A stretch of 64,000 nucleotides of DNA, taken from Ruminococcus turbiniformis. GTDB taxonomy: Bacteria; Bacillota; Clostridia; Lachnospirales; Lachnospiraceae. This document shows positions 35,203 to 44,234 of this stretch, in pieces (position 1 is the first letter of the stretch; each line of letters begins with the position of its first letter). Position numbers and translations under genes: made by a program. The stretch is taken from positions 1-64,000 of the forward strand of contig NZ_JAJEQX010000019.1 of NCBI RefSeq assembly GCF_020687545.1, given 5' to 3'. The notes under the pieces were generated by a model. The model was not told the DNA's origin. It searched no databases and saw only the letters and a program-made list of their open reading frames with translations.

Positions 35203-36135
35203 TCAGCGGAACATATCGAGCGTACTGTTCTTTTCCTCCGGAGGATTCTCTTTTTCCTGTCCCGGTATTCTCTGAATCACAACAAACACCGCTGAACAGA
35301 CAAACGCTCCTGCAATTGCCGCGACTCCCAGCCGGAAGGCGTCTGATCCGAGCCACGCGAACACGCCCAGTTCGGTAAAGACAAGGGAGCATATATTCAT
35401 CACCGCATGGAGAAGAACAGGAGCCTTGATTGTTCCAAACTTCTCATACAGATACGAGAGCATGAGTCCGAGGCAGAACGTATAGATCACCTGCGTCATG
35501 CTCGTATGCATCATCGAGAAAAACACGGATGACCAGATCGCGGAATACCAGAATCCCTGCCGTTCCCGATAGCGCTTGTACATGATTCCCCGGAACATCA
35601 TCTCCTCCGCAAGGGGAATGATAATACCAAGTCCGATGATCTGAACCGGAAGGCTCGCCGCGTACATGGACTCAGCCGCCTGCTCATACCGGATATCATA
35701 AAACGCCATCTGCGCCATCGCCATCAGACAGGTTGCCGCAATGCTCCCCACCGCGCCGAACACCAGGATCGTCCAGTATTTTGACGCCGGAGCCTTTACC
35801 GCGGGCGGAATCCCGTACTTCTTCTCCAGTTTCCGGTCCCCGGAGAAGAGGACTCCCGTCAAAGCCAGTGTTCCCAGGCTGGCTGCAGACGCGATTTCCA
35901 CCTGGTACCGGACAAGCGACTCGAACGCCGGTCCCAGCACATTGATATAGGCTTCCGTGACCGCTTCCATCGTCGGTTCAATCACACCGTTCACCATATC
36001 CGAATAGATCTGCATCACGTAAGGAATCTCGATTCCCAGCTGGATCACAAACTGGATGGCGCCCCGGATCACGAGATACCCGAGCAGCGGTCCCGCCAGA
36101 CTCCAGAAGGGTCTTTTTCTGTATATCTGATTCAT
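35203..36135 (-). CDS. CPBP-family intramembrane glutamic protease
   Basis: This 310-aa integral membrane protein has about seven or eight hydrophobic helices. The CPBP (Abi) motifs are EEMMFRGIMYKRYRER, with the catalytic Glu pair and Arg, then SSVFFSMMHTSMTQ with a His, and LLHAVMNICS with another. Relatives process prenylated proteins or give self-immunity to bacteriocins; no bacteriocin gene is near. The start overlaps the end of the AlaX-type gene by 4 bases, and a strong terminator follows. Confidence 0.85.
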   Translation of the reverse strand: MNQIYRKRPFWSLAGPLLGYLVIRGAIQFVIQLGIEIPYVMQIYSDMVNGVIEPTMEAVTEAYINVLGPAFESLVRYQVEIASAASLGTLALTGVLFSGDRKLEKKYGIPPAVKAPASKYWTILVFGAVGSIAATCLMAMAQMAFYDIRYEQAAESMYAASLPVQIIGLGIIIPLAEEMMFRGIMYKRYRERQGFWYSAIWSSVFFSMMHTSMTQVIYTFCLGLMLSYLYEKFGTIKAPVLLHAVMNICSLVFTELGVFAWLGSDAFRLGVAAIAGAFVCSAVFVVIQRIPGQEKENPPEEKNSTLDMFR

Positions 36136-37298
36136 TCTGTCTCCTCCGCCTTTTCAAGAATCCATGAAGTGATCGCATCCTCAGAGCCGGACACCGTTCC
36201 CTGTACCATCTCCGGGCGTCCGCCGCCCTTGCCGCCGAACGCTTCGTTGAACGCTTTCGCCAGAGGCCGCATGTTCTTTGTCCTGCTTCCGATCACGTAG
36301 CGGTACCCGTTTCCGCTGTCTCCGTGGAACACGGCGCAGAGCGAGTGTCCCGCTTCCAGCACACGGTTCATCAAAAGCCGCATGGACTCTCCGCCCAGAT
36401 CTTCCGTAAAAATGCACACGGCGCCGGGTCCCTCCGGCACTGCCGCAGCCCTGCACTCGATCAGGCGTTTCTCCTTCTCTCCCAGCTCATACTTAAGAGC
36501 CGTATTTTCCTCTTTCAGGTGGCGCACCGCCTCTGCGGTCTCATTCACCTTTGCGCAGAGCATCGCCGAAACCTCCCGGGCCTGCCTCTGCTTCACCGCA
36601 TAATCCGACAGCGCTCTCACTCCGCAGAGCATCGACACCCGGACGCCTCCCTTATACCGCTGAACCCCGGTCAGCTTAATAACGCCGATCTCCCCGGTCC
36701 GCTCCACATGGGGCGCACAGCAGGCGCAGGTGTCATATCCCGGAATCACGATGATGCGCACCTGGCCCTCGATCTCGATCTTGCTCCGGTATCTGATCAG
36801 AGAGAGTTCTTCCTCCGACGGCCAGAGGGTCTTCACTTCCAGGTTTTTCCACACCGCACGGTTGGCCTCCAGCTCAATCTCCGAGAGTTCTTCCTCTGTG
36901 ATCTCCCCGCTGAAGTCCATCGTACAGTCCTCGCTTCCGAGATGGAAGCCCACGTTGTTGTACCCGAACCGGCTGTGGACAAGGCCGGAGACAATATGCT
37001 CCCCGGTATGCTGCTGCATTTTCATAAAGCGCTCTTCCCAGTCGATCCGGCCCTTCACCTGCGTTCCCGGTTCAAGAGGCTCCTCCGTAATATGGAGAAT
37101 TTTCTCCCCTTGCTCCTGCACGTCAAGCACTTTCACGCCTCCGAGGACACCGGTATCCGCGTACTGTCCTCCGCCCTCCGGGAAAAAAGCAGTGCGGTCA
37201 AGCTCTGTCTCAAAGCGGCTGCCGTTCTGCACGCATGACAGAACGCAGGCGTCGAACTCTTTCATATGACTGTCCCGATAATACAGTTTCTCCGTCAT
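36132..37298 (-). CDS. AlaX-type alanyl-tRNA editing protein with DHHA1 domain
   Basis: This 388-aa protein matches the editing and C-Ala parts of alanyl-tRNA synthetase without the synthetase core. FFPEGGGQYADTG opens the beta barrel, and the zinc site is made by QQHTGEH and CACCAPH. A coiled segment then leads to a C-terminal DHHA1-like domain with GGKGGGRPEMVQG. Such proteins hydrolyse Ser- or Gly-mischarged tRNA-Ala in trans. It sits 9 bases after argS and overlaps the CPBP gene. Confidence 0.88.
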   Translation of the reverse strand: MTEKLYYRDSHMKEFDACVLSCVQNGSRFETELDRTAFFPEGGGQYADTGVLGGVKVLDVQEQGEKILHITEEPLEPGTQVKGRIDWEERFMKMQQHTGEHIVSGLVHSRFGYNNVGFHLGSEDCTMDFSGEITEEELSEIELEANRAVWKNLEVKTLWPSEEELSLIRYRSKIEIEGQVRIIVIPGYDTCACCAPHVERTGEIGVIKLTGVQRYKGGVRVSMLCGVRALSDYAVKQRQAREVSAMLCAKVNETAEAVRHLKEENTALKYELGEKEKRLIECRAAAVPEGPGAVCIFTEDLGGESMRLLMNRVLEAGHSLCAVFHGDSGNGYRYVIGSRTKNMRPLAKAFNEAFGGKGGGRPEMVQGTVSGSEDAITSWILEKAEETE

Positions 37299-37307
37299 CG
37301 CAATTCT

Positions 37308-39074
37308 TTACATCCTTTCCGGCGCTTCAAATCCGAGCAGGTCAATACACGTTTCAAGCACACGCTTGGACAGCGAAAGAAGCGCGATGTAGCCCGCCTT
37401 TTTCTCCTCGTCTTCCTCAGAGAGGATCTTTGTCTCATGATAGAACTTGTTAAACTCATTTGCCAGCTCGTAAATGTAGGCGCAGAGTTTATGCGGCGCC
37501 GTCTCCTCGCAGACCGCGTCGAACACGTCGTTGAATTTGAGCACCTGAAGCATCAGCGCCTTCTCGTACTCATTTTCCGCCGGGCGGATGACAAGTCCGT
37601 CCGGATTTCCGCCTGCTTCCCGGTATTTATTCAGAATGGACTTGATACGCACAATCGTGTAGAGGATATACGGGCCGGTATTTCCCTCAAAGGACGTAAA
37701 GCGGTCCACGTCAAAGACGTAATCCTTTGATGCCTGGTTGGAAAGGTCGCCGTACTTGATCGCCGCAAGTCCCACGATCTGAGCCGTGCGCTCCGCTTCT
37801 TCCTCCTCCACGGTGCGGTTGTCCATAATCTTTCTGTACATCTCGTCATCGATCTCGCGGATCAGGTTCTCAAGGCGCATCACACCGCCTTCACGCGTCT
37901 TAAAGGGCTTTCCGTCCTTTCCGTTCATCGTACCGAATCCGAGGAAGTCAAGCTCCGTCTCCTGCGGCATAATTCCTGTCTTCTTCGCGCAGCGGAACAC
38001 CTGGATAAAGTGCAGCTCCTGACGCTTGTCCACCACATAGATAACCTGATCCGGGTGATAGTCTTCCTCCCTCTGCACAAGGGTTGCCAGATCTGTCGTA
38101 TCATAGAGAGCCGCTCCGTCGGATTTTAAGATCATGCAGGGCGGAACCTCTTTGTTGTCTGTTTCCTCCTGCACATCCACCACAAGAGCGCCCTCGTCAT
38201 AGCGGGCATAACCCTTGTCCTTCAACATCTGCACCATATCCGGAATGTATTTCTGCGCGTCCGCCTCTCCTTTCCAGAGATCGAACTCCACGTTTAAGTT
38301 CTCATAGTTTCTCTTAAGATCTGCCACGGACACGTTCATGATATGGTTCCAGACCGCCCGGTATCCCCGGTATCCGTTCTGGAGCAGATAAGTCGCATGC
38401 AATGCTTCTTCCCTGTAATCCTCGTGTTCTTTCGCATATGCGCTTGCCGTAGGATAGATCTCTTCCAGCTCTCCGATTGTAAACGGCGCCTCCTCCGGGT
38501 ACTCCCCCTCATATGACTCGTCAAAATAGGGAAGCTCCGGCTTTCTCTTCTTAAGTTCCGTGATGATCAGTCCCATCTGGTATCCCCAGTCGCCCAGATG
38601 GATATCGCCCGTGACGTCATGGCCTTTGTACCTTAAGATCCGCTTGATGCTCTCTCCGATGATGGCGGAGCGCAGATGCCCCACATGGAGCGGCTTTGCC
38701 ACGTTCGGCCCGCCATAGTCGATAATGATTTTCTTCGGCTTCTCCGCCTCCGAGACTCCCAGCTTTTCCTCCTTCGCCATATCGTTTAAGTAGGACGCCA
38801 CGCACTCCGCCGAAAGCTTCAGGTTGATAAATCCGGGTTTTACTACGTCCACTGACTCGAAATATTTACTGTCATTCAGATTCGCGGCCACATCCTCCGC
38901 AATCACAAACGGCGCCTTTTTATATTTTTTCGCACCCGCAAGCGCCCCGTTGCACTGGTATTCGCACAGATCGGGACGGTTTGAGAGAGTCACTTTAGCA
39001 AGCTCTTCGTCATATCCGGCCTTCACAAACGCCTCTCTCATCTCTGCGGTGATCAGTTCCAGCAATGTCTTCAA
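37308..39074 (-). CDS. argS: arginyl-tRNA synthetase
   Basis: ArgRS (588 aa) is a class I synthetase. The HIGH motif is the variant HVGH within GGPNVAKPLHVGHLRSAIIG near residue 130, and the KMSKS loop is degenerate (KPFKTREGGVMRL), which is normal for many ArgRS. The N-terminal Add-1 domain is present, and the C-terminus carries the all-alpha anticodon-binding domain ending DLLGFEAPERM, a typical final motif. The gene has its own 128-base upstream gap after the SpoIIE phosphatase. Confidence 0.96.
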   Translation of the reverse strand: MKTLLELITAEMREAFVKAGYDEELAKVTLSNRPDLCEYQCNGALAGAKKYKKAPFVIAEDVAANLNDSKYFESVDVVKPGFINLKLSAECVASYLNDMAKEEKLGVSEAEKPKKIIIDYGGPNVAKPLHVGHLRSAIIGESIKRILRYKGHDVTGDIHLGDWGYQMGLIITELKKRKPELPYFDESYEGEYPEEAPFTIGELEEIYPTASAYAKEHEDYREEALHATYLLQNGYRGYRAVWNHIMNVSVADLKRNYENLNVEFDLWKGEADAQKYIPDMVQMLKDKGYARYDEGALVVDVQEETDNKEVPPCMILKSDGAALYDTTDLATLVQREEDYHPDQVIYVVDKRQELHFIQVFRCAKKTGIMPQETELDFLGFGTMNGKDGKPFKTREGGVMRLENLIREIDDEMYRKIMDNRTVEEEEAERTAQIVGLAAIKYGDLSNQASKDYVFDVDRFTSFEGNTGPYILYTIVRIKSILNKYREAGGNPDGLVIRPAENEYEKALMLQVLKFNDVFDAVCEETAPHKLCAYIYELANEFNKFYHETKILSEEDEEKKAGYIALLSLSKRVLETCIDLLGFEAPERM

Positions 39075-39202
39075 TTCTTTCCACTCTCCTTTAAGTTTGC
39101 CTGTTCACTCCTGCACAGTGACAGCGCCGGCATGCAGGCGGACTTTCCCCGTCTGCGCGCCGACGCCACTATTTTACCATGTATCATGGGCCACGGCAAG
39201 TT

Positions 39203-40378
39203 TTAGTAGTATTTCGTATTCACCGTTCTGCCCATCTCCTCCGCCGTGCGGATCAGCTGATCCACAAGATTCTGCCTCATACTCAGGTCAAAGTTCAGTT
39301 CCGACTCGGTGTGCGCCGCGTTGACCGCCGTTCCCACAAAGAGATTTAACTCCGTACACTCCTCGATGAGAAGCTTTGCCAGTTTTGAAGCGCCGTTGTC
39401 TTTATCCAGCTCCTCAAAAAATTCCGCGTCAAACTCATCCCGCACATATTTTTTCAGAAGCTTCAGGCTCTTGCCCAGAGTAAGGACTCCTTCTGTCACA
39501 AGATCAATCCCTTCAATCGTCGCCATGGGCGGCACGTCCGGGTTCCGGCTGTCAATCTTTGTCACGATCTCTCTGCCGAGCACGCGCGCCGCAATGTTGG
39601 CGCTCGTTCCCCCGGCCACAACCTTCTTTCCTTCCGCATGCATGAAGTCGTACATCAGCCGCTCGTCATCCGCCTTCTCCTTCGGCGGGCCAGTGAAAAT
39701 ATTCACCACTCTGCGCTCGATCACCCTCACCACAGCGACCGTGGTGTCGTCCCCGGGTTTCTCCTCGTAGAGCTCGTCGCAGGCCTGGCTTAACATGACG
39801 GCAAGCCGGGATGCAGAGAGCGTTTTTTTCGTGCATTTCAGCGTATATTCCGCCATGGCGTCCCACGTCCATCCCTGCAGGTTCAGAATCGATCCCGCAC
39901 CTGCATAGATCACGCCGTCGCTCATGAGCACAAAGCAGTCGTTCTTCTTCACCGTGAAGCGGTACTCATGGATCTTCTTTCCTTCAATCTCGCGCACCTC
40001 ATACGGATAGTTTACGATCTTTCCTTCCCGCACAAACACACAGGACGGATTGTCGAACTCTACAAGATACGCCTCCCCGCTGCGCGAAATCTGAAGAATG
40101 GAAAACGTGGCATAAGCGACTTTCCTCACCTTGCAGATGGGAAGCGTCTTTGCGACCGTCTCCACACACGACTCGATCGCCGCCCCCTCGTGGAGCATCG
40201 TACCCAGAATCTTTGACGTCAGCGTGGCGAGAATGTTGGCTTTCACACCGCTCCCCATCCCGTCCGCCAGAATCACAATATCCGAGTCCGCAGTCTTTAT
40301 GATCTCCACTTTGTCGCCGCACAGTTCTTCCTCATGTTTATTCAGGCTTTTCCATGCCGCATCGATACTAAAACTCAT
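39203..40378 (-). CDS. SpoIIE-type PP2C phosphatase, partner of hydrogenase-like sensor
   Basis: This 391-aa protein has a PP2C/SpoIIE phosphatase fold in residues about 1-230. Metal motifs are VILADGMGSG, LMSDGVIYAG and KPGDDTTVAVVRV. The last 150 residues, starting VNIFTGPP and AGGTSANIAARVLG, form an extra domain without a name I can give. SpoIIE phosphatases act on anti-sigma antagonists or similar phosphoproteins. It begins 4 bases after the hydrogenase-like PAS protein, so the two should be made together. No kinase or anti-sigma gene is adjacent. Confidence 0.85.
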   Translation of the reverse strand: MSFSIDAAWKSLNKHEEELCGDKVEIIKTADSDIVILADGMGSGVKANILATLTSKILGTMLHEGAAIESCVETVAKTLPICKVRKVAYATFSILQISRSGEAYLVEFDNPSCVFVREGKIVNYPYEVREIEGKKIHEYRFTVKKNDCFVLMSDGVIYAGAGSILNLQGWTWDAMAEYTLKCTKKTLSASRLAVMLSQACDELYEEKPGDDTTVAVVRVIERRVVNIFTGPPKEKADDERLMYDFMHAEGKKVVAGGTSANIAARVLGREIVTKIDSRNPDVPPMATIEGIDLVTEGVLTLGKSLKLLKKYVRDEFDAEFFEELDKDNGASKLAKLLIEECTELNLFVGTAVNAAHTESELNFDLSMRQNLVDQLIRTAEEMGRTVNTKYY

Positions 40379-40382
40379 AGGC

Positions 40383-42092
40383 TTAATCCTCCTCGTTCAG
40401 AATCGAATCACGCAGCTTCGTAAGCGTCACCTTCGTCTCCGCCGTCGTCTCCCCGAGCAGTCCCGCAATCTCCTGGGCCACCATCATCTGCTTCTCAATG
40501 ACTTTCTGGGCCATCTCCACGGTTTCCACCTTGAGATTGTAGTGCTGCTCTTTTACCTTTTCCTCCCGTGTCACATCCTGGAAAGTGACAAGCACTGCGT
40601 CGAGATTCTCAATGTACACGATGGTCTCCTCCGCAATGATCTTTCCGCCTTCCAGCTCGATTTTCTTATGGAGCACAGGCTCTCTCGTGAGAAGCGCCGT
40701 CTCGATATCGTCTGCCTCGATAAACTCAAATATGTACCGCTGCACCGCCTCCTCGCGCCCAACTCCGAGAAGATCCTGCCCCTTCCGGTTGCAGTCCAGT
40801 ATCTTCATGTCGCTTCCAATGACAAAGATCATATTCGGCGTCACATCCATAACCACATTGGACATGGACTCCGCCTGGGTCAGAGCATAAGGCATGCACA
40901 TGGACAGCTCCGCCTTGCCCTGGAATACGGCGATGGCCTTCTCCCGGCATGTGGAATATCCGCAGGCCCCGCAGTTTAGCTCATCTTCCTTTGAATATTT
41001 TCCGGTAGACCTTAAAATTCTCTGAATCTGTTCTTCCGACGGCATCGGATCGGTCAGACTGCGGTCTCCAAACTGCTTGTAAAGCTCCTGCGTTGTCATA
41101 TCCGGCAGATCTCTTGCCGCTTTATAAGAGACAATATTTTCGATTTTCACTTTCGTCTTCACATAGGAAGTATTCCAGTGCGCCGAGGCAGGTCCCTTCG
41201 CGCATCCGCCCTCGCACACGTTCGCTTCGATAAAGCAGTGATCCAGTTCTCCTCTCCGGAGACACTCCAGCATCTCCATACAGTTCTCAAGACCGTCCAC
41301 GAACACTTTGTGATACCCGTCCGCATCTTCCTCCGTAACGACAGACTGAATCACGCCTCCGCTGACCGGATAGAGACGGTTGATCTTCGGATCCGGATTT
41401 CCCATCGGCCTGTCTTCACAGGCGCGCAGATCAATTCCCGCTTCTTTAAGCCATACGGCAAGCTCTTCAAATGTAAGAATCGCATCGACCGCTCCTCTCA
41501 CCCGCTCGTCCCCAATGGCCTCCTGCTTCTTCGCAATGCAGGGGCCGAGAAAGACGACCTTCACGTCCGGTCCGTAGATCTTCTTAATGTAACGGCCGTG
41601 TGCAACCATCGGAGATACAACAGGAGCCATCAGCTTCGCGCAGTCCGGATAATACTTTTCGATCAGGTCGTTCACGCTCGGACAGCACGTAGTGATAATG
41701 TTCGGCATCTCCCCGCTTCTCACCAGCTTCTTGTACTCGTCCGTCACAAGAGCGGCGCCCTCCGCCGTCTCTCTCACCTCATAAAACCCGAGCTTTGAAA
41801 GCGCGTCCACCACCTGACCGGGGCTGTCGAACTCCAGCACTCCCGCATAGGACGGAGCTATAGATATGACAGTCTTAAGCCCCTGGGCGAGATACCCTTT
41901 TACCCGCTCCAGATCACTGGCGAACGTCTTCGCATTCTGGGGACAGACTTCCAGACACCGCCCGCAGTTAATACAGTGATCCACGATAATACGCGCCTGC
42001 TCATCCTTGACCGATATGGCCTTCACCGCGCAGTGGCGCACACATTTGTAGCAGTGACGGCACTTTGCATCCTTAAAGTCAATAACTCTCAT
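40383..42092 (-). CDS. sensor-type [FeFe]-hydrogenase-like protein with PAS domain
   Basis: This 569-aa cytosolic protein begins with two 4Fe-4S ferredoxin motifs (Cys11, 14, 17, 21 and Cys40, 43, 46, 50). A hydrogenase large-subunit domain follows, with all the H-cluster cysteines in variant motifs: TTCCPSVND, FLGPCIAKKQE and EANVCEGGCAKGP. Next is a CGACGYSTCREKA Fe-S motif near residue 372, then a PAS domain (residues about 415-510) and a short coiled tail. This matches sensory group C hydrogenases rather than a catalytic hydrogenase. It probably reports H2 or redox state to the phosphatase encoded next. It is 37 bases downstream of the kinase gene. Confidence 0.85.
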   Translation of the reverse strand: MRVIDFKDAKCRHCYKCVRHCAVKAISVKDEQARIIVDHCINCGRCLEVCPQNAKTFASDLERVKGYLAQGLKTVISIAPSYAGVLEFDSPGQVVDALSKLGFYEVRETAEGAALVTDEYKKLVRSGEMPNIITTCCPSVNDLIEKYYPDCAKLMAPVVSPMVAHGRYIKKIYGPDVKVVFLGPCIAKKQEAIGDERVRGAVDAILTFEELAVWLKEAGIDLRACEDRPMGNPDPKINRLYPVSGGVIQSVVTEEDADGYHKVFVDGLENCMEMLECLRRGELDHCFIEANVCEGGCAKGPASAHWNTSYVKTKVKIENIVSYKAARDLPDMTTQELYKQFGDRSLTDPMPSEEQIQRILRSTGKYSKEDELNCGACGYSTCREKAIAVFQGKAELSMCMPYALTQAESMSNVVMDVTPNMIFVIGSDMKILDCNRKGQDLLGVGREEAVQRYIFEFIEADDIETALLTREPVLHKKIELEGGKIIAEETIVYIENLDAVLVTFQDVTREEKVKEQHYNLKVETVEMAQKVIEKQMMVAQEIAGLLGETTAETKVTLTKLRDSILNEED

Positions 42093-42129
42093 CCGGCAAA
42101 CCCTCCTGTAAAATTTTCATTTCCGCCCG

Positions 42130-43242
42130 CTAAAACTGACGGGCCGCAATCTCCTGCATGCTCTCCCATTTTTTCTCCATGTCCCCGACCAGCTTAAACT
42201 GCGTGCGGCACCGGTCCAGGTTATGGCCGTCTCTGTGGATCTTAAAATACTGATCTCCTTCCAGGTAGTCTGTGAGGAAACGCATTCCGCACTCGAACGT
42301 CATAACCTTCGCTCCCATCGGCAGAAGCTCCGTCTCCTTCTTCGTCAGCTTTCCTCCGCAGCCTTTTAAGAATCCCCGCGTATAAGTTTCAAACAGTCCG
42401 AGGTCGAGCTCTACCCTGTCCAGATCTCTTTCATCCTCCGCTCCTGTGCTGGCGCCGAACCGGATGGAATCCCCGAAGTCATTTACCGCGAGTCCGGGCA
42501 TCACCGTGTCAAGGTCGATCACGCAGATTCCTTTTCGTGTCTTATTGTCAATCATAATGTTGTTCAGTTTTGTGTCATTGTGCGTAACCCGCAGAGGGAT
42601 CTCCCCCTTCTCCTGAAGGTCCCCGAGCACGTGAGCCACGTCTTCGTGAGCCAGCACAAAATCAATCTCCTTCTGCACATGCGCCGCACGCTTGCACACA
42701 TCCCGCTCCACTGCTTCCTTAAACACGCGGAATCTCGCCTTCGTGTCATGGAAGCCCGCAATCGTCTCATGAAGCGTATCCGCCGGAAAATCGGCAAGCA
42801 GTCTCTGGAACCGTCCGAAAGACAGCGCGCTCTCGTAGAAATCTTCCGGCCTCTCCACCTTATCATAACACGTTGCGTCCGTAATAAAAATATAAGAACG
42901 CCAATATTCTCCTCTGTAATCAACAAAATACGGCCTTCCGTTCCGCGCGGGAATGACATTGAGCGTCTCCCTGTCCGGATCTCCGCCGTTCTCCACAATC
43001 TTCTTTCTCAGATGTGACGTGACGGCGATGATATTTTCCATCAGCTCTACGGGCTGTCGGAAGATCTCCTTGTTCATCCTCTGAAGGATCACCTTCAGAT
43101 TCCCCATCTCCCGGATTTCAAACGTCAGCAGGTACGTGTCATTGATGTGTCCGTTGCCAAACGGCCGCACATCCGTCAGGCGCCCTTCGTATTCAAAGTT
43201 TTTGATTGCCTCGTTAAGCTGTGCCTCAGATACTCGATTCAT
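42130..43242 (-). CDS. lnpB: N-acetylhexosamine 1-kinase-like phosphotransferase (NahK/LnpB type)
   Basis: This 370-aa protein has the aminoglycoside phosphotransferase/choline kinase fold. The nucleotide loop is NGHINDTYLLT (residues 30-40), the catalytic loop HNDTKLNNIM (His221, Asp223, Asn228), and the metal motif VIDLDTV (Asp243). GHINDTY is typical of N-acetylhexosamine 1-kinases, which phosphorylate GlcNAc or GalNAc released by GH112 phosphorylase. A GH112 gene lies 8 kb away, supporting this. The ATG at 43242 follows GGGAGG; an upstream extension is rejected. The symbol is by analogy with bifidobacteria. Confidence 0.78.
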   Translation of the reverse strand: MNRVSEAQLNEAIKNFEYEGRLTDVRPFGNGHINDTYLLTFEIREMGNLKVILQRMNKEIFRQPVELMENIIAVTSHLRKKIVENGGDPDRETLNVIPARNGRPYFVDYRGEYWRSYIFITDATCYDKVERPEDFYESALSFGRFQRLLADFPADTLHETIAGFHDTKARFRVFKEAVERDVCKRAAHVQKEIDFVLAHEDVAHVLGDLQEKGEIPLRVTHNDTKLNNIMIDNKTRKGICVIDLDTVMPGLAVNDFGDSIRFGASTGAEDERDLDRVELDLGLFETYTRGFLKGCGGKLTKKETELLPMGAKVMTFECGMRFLTDYLEGDQYFKIHRDGHNLDRCRTQFKLVGDMEKKWESMQEIAARQF

Positions 43243-43282
43243 AAATAATTCCTCCCTCTGTTTCATATATTGACCGCCGCTT

Positions 43283-44083
43283 CTATGATGCGGCAAGTCC
43301 GAATTTCACCGCGTTCCATATATTGATCGCCACAATTACCGCCATAAGAGCAATGAACAGCTTGTTCACGCTCTCGTCATCAATCTTTTTGTTAATTCTG
43401 CTGCCGAGCATGCCGCCCAGCATTCCTCCCGCCACCATAAACACGAGATAGACTGCCTTCACATCCGGTATCGTCCCTGTCACGCATGTCTGCGCAAGAC
43501 TCGTTATCTGCGAGAGCATAATAATATACAGGGAGCTTAAGGCAGCCTCTTTTGTGGACATGGAGAAAAACCACGCCAGGACAACAAGATTAATGGGTCC
43601 GCCCCCGATTCCAAGGAAACTGGACATCACGCCGAGCAGCAGCCCGATTACAACACAGAGCCACACGCTCTCGTATTTTCTTGTGCGGATGTGCTTCTGA
43701 TTCAGTGTGTAGACAAGCGTTCCGAGCGTGATGAATATAAGCACCACAGCCTGCGTCATTCCGACCAGGTTATCGTTTCCGACCGCGGTTTTGAGCGCCT
43801 GGAACATACTCTTCCCCGCGACGCCTCCGGCCGCCGCACCCAGCGCGAGAAAGGTCGCGATCTTTACATTGAGCTTCGCGGCCCCTGCCCTGATATTTTT
43901 GTACACTGACACAACCGACATGGCCAGCACCGTACACCCCGACAGGAAGCTGATGCTGCTCACATCCATAATCCCCGTAGCATCCAGAACCGGTTTGATG
44001 ATCACTCCGCCGCCGATCCCACAGATCGACCCGATGATCGATGATAAAATGCTGACTGTGAAAAATATTCCAACTGTTGCCAT
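43283..44083 (-). CDS. TSUP (TauE/SafE) family anion exporter
   Basis: This 266-aa membrane protein has about eight hydrophobic helices in two related halves. SIIGSICGIGGGVIIKPVLD in the first half and MSSFLGIGGGPINLVVL in the second carry the paired GIGGG motifs of the TauE/SafE family, which moves sulfite, sulfate or sulfonates. The start at 44083 has AGAGGAA; a longer frame to 44272 overlaps the sulfatase start and is not favoured. It is divergent from the sulfatase and followed by the kinase. Export of the released sulfate is an inference from position. Confidence 0.8.
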   Translation of the reverse strand: MATVGIFFTVSILSSIIGSICGIGGGVIIKPVLDATGIMDVSSISFLSGCTVLAMSVVSVYKNIRAGAAKLNVKIATFLALGAAAGGVAGKSMFQALKTAVGNDNLVGMTQAVVLIFITLGTLVYTLNQKHIRTRKYESVWLCVVIGLLLGVMSSFLGIGGGPINLVVLAWFFSMSTKEAALSSLYIIMLSQITSLAQTCVTGTIPDVKAVYLVFMVAGGMLGGMLGSRINKKIDDESVNKLFIALMAVIVAINIWNAVKFGLAAS

Positions 44084-44234
44084 TCTTCCATTCCTCTTTT
44101 GCTTTTTCTTCTGCTGCTTCTCTAAATTGTCTCCCGGTTTTCCGGCATAGGGTTCCTGCTCTTTGCGAGATCTTCTCTTGCTTTTCTTTCTGCCTTGTAT
44201 TATCGTGTAAGTATCACACAAAGGAGCAAAAAAC

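Noticed and set aside
37308-39074. Missing KMSKS motif as evidence of a broken argS
   Set aside because: ArgRS often lacks a canonical KMSKS; length, HIGH variant and C-terminal motif are normal.
42093-44234. TSUP, kinase and hydrogenase sensor as one functional unit
   Set aside because: Gaps of about 40 bases suggest a shared transcript, but nothing links the sensor to sugar use; kept separate.
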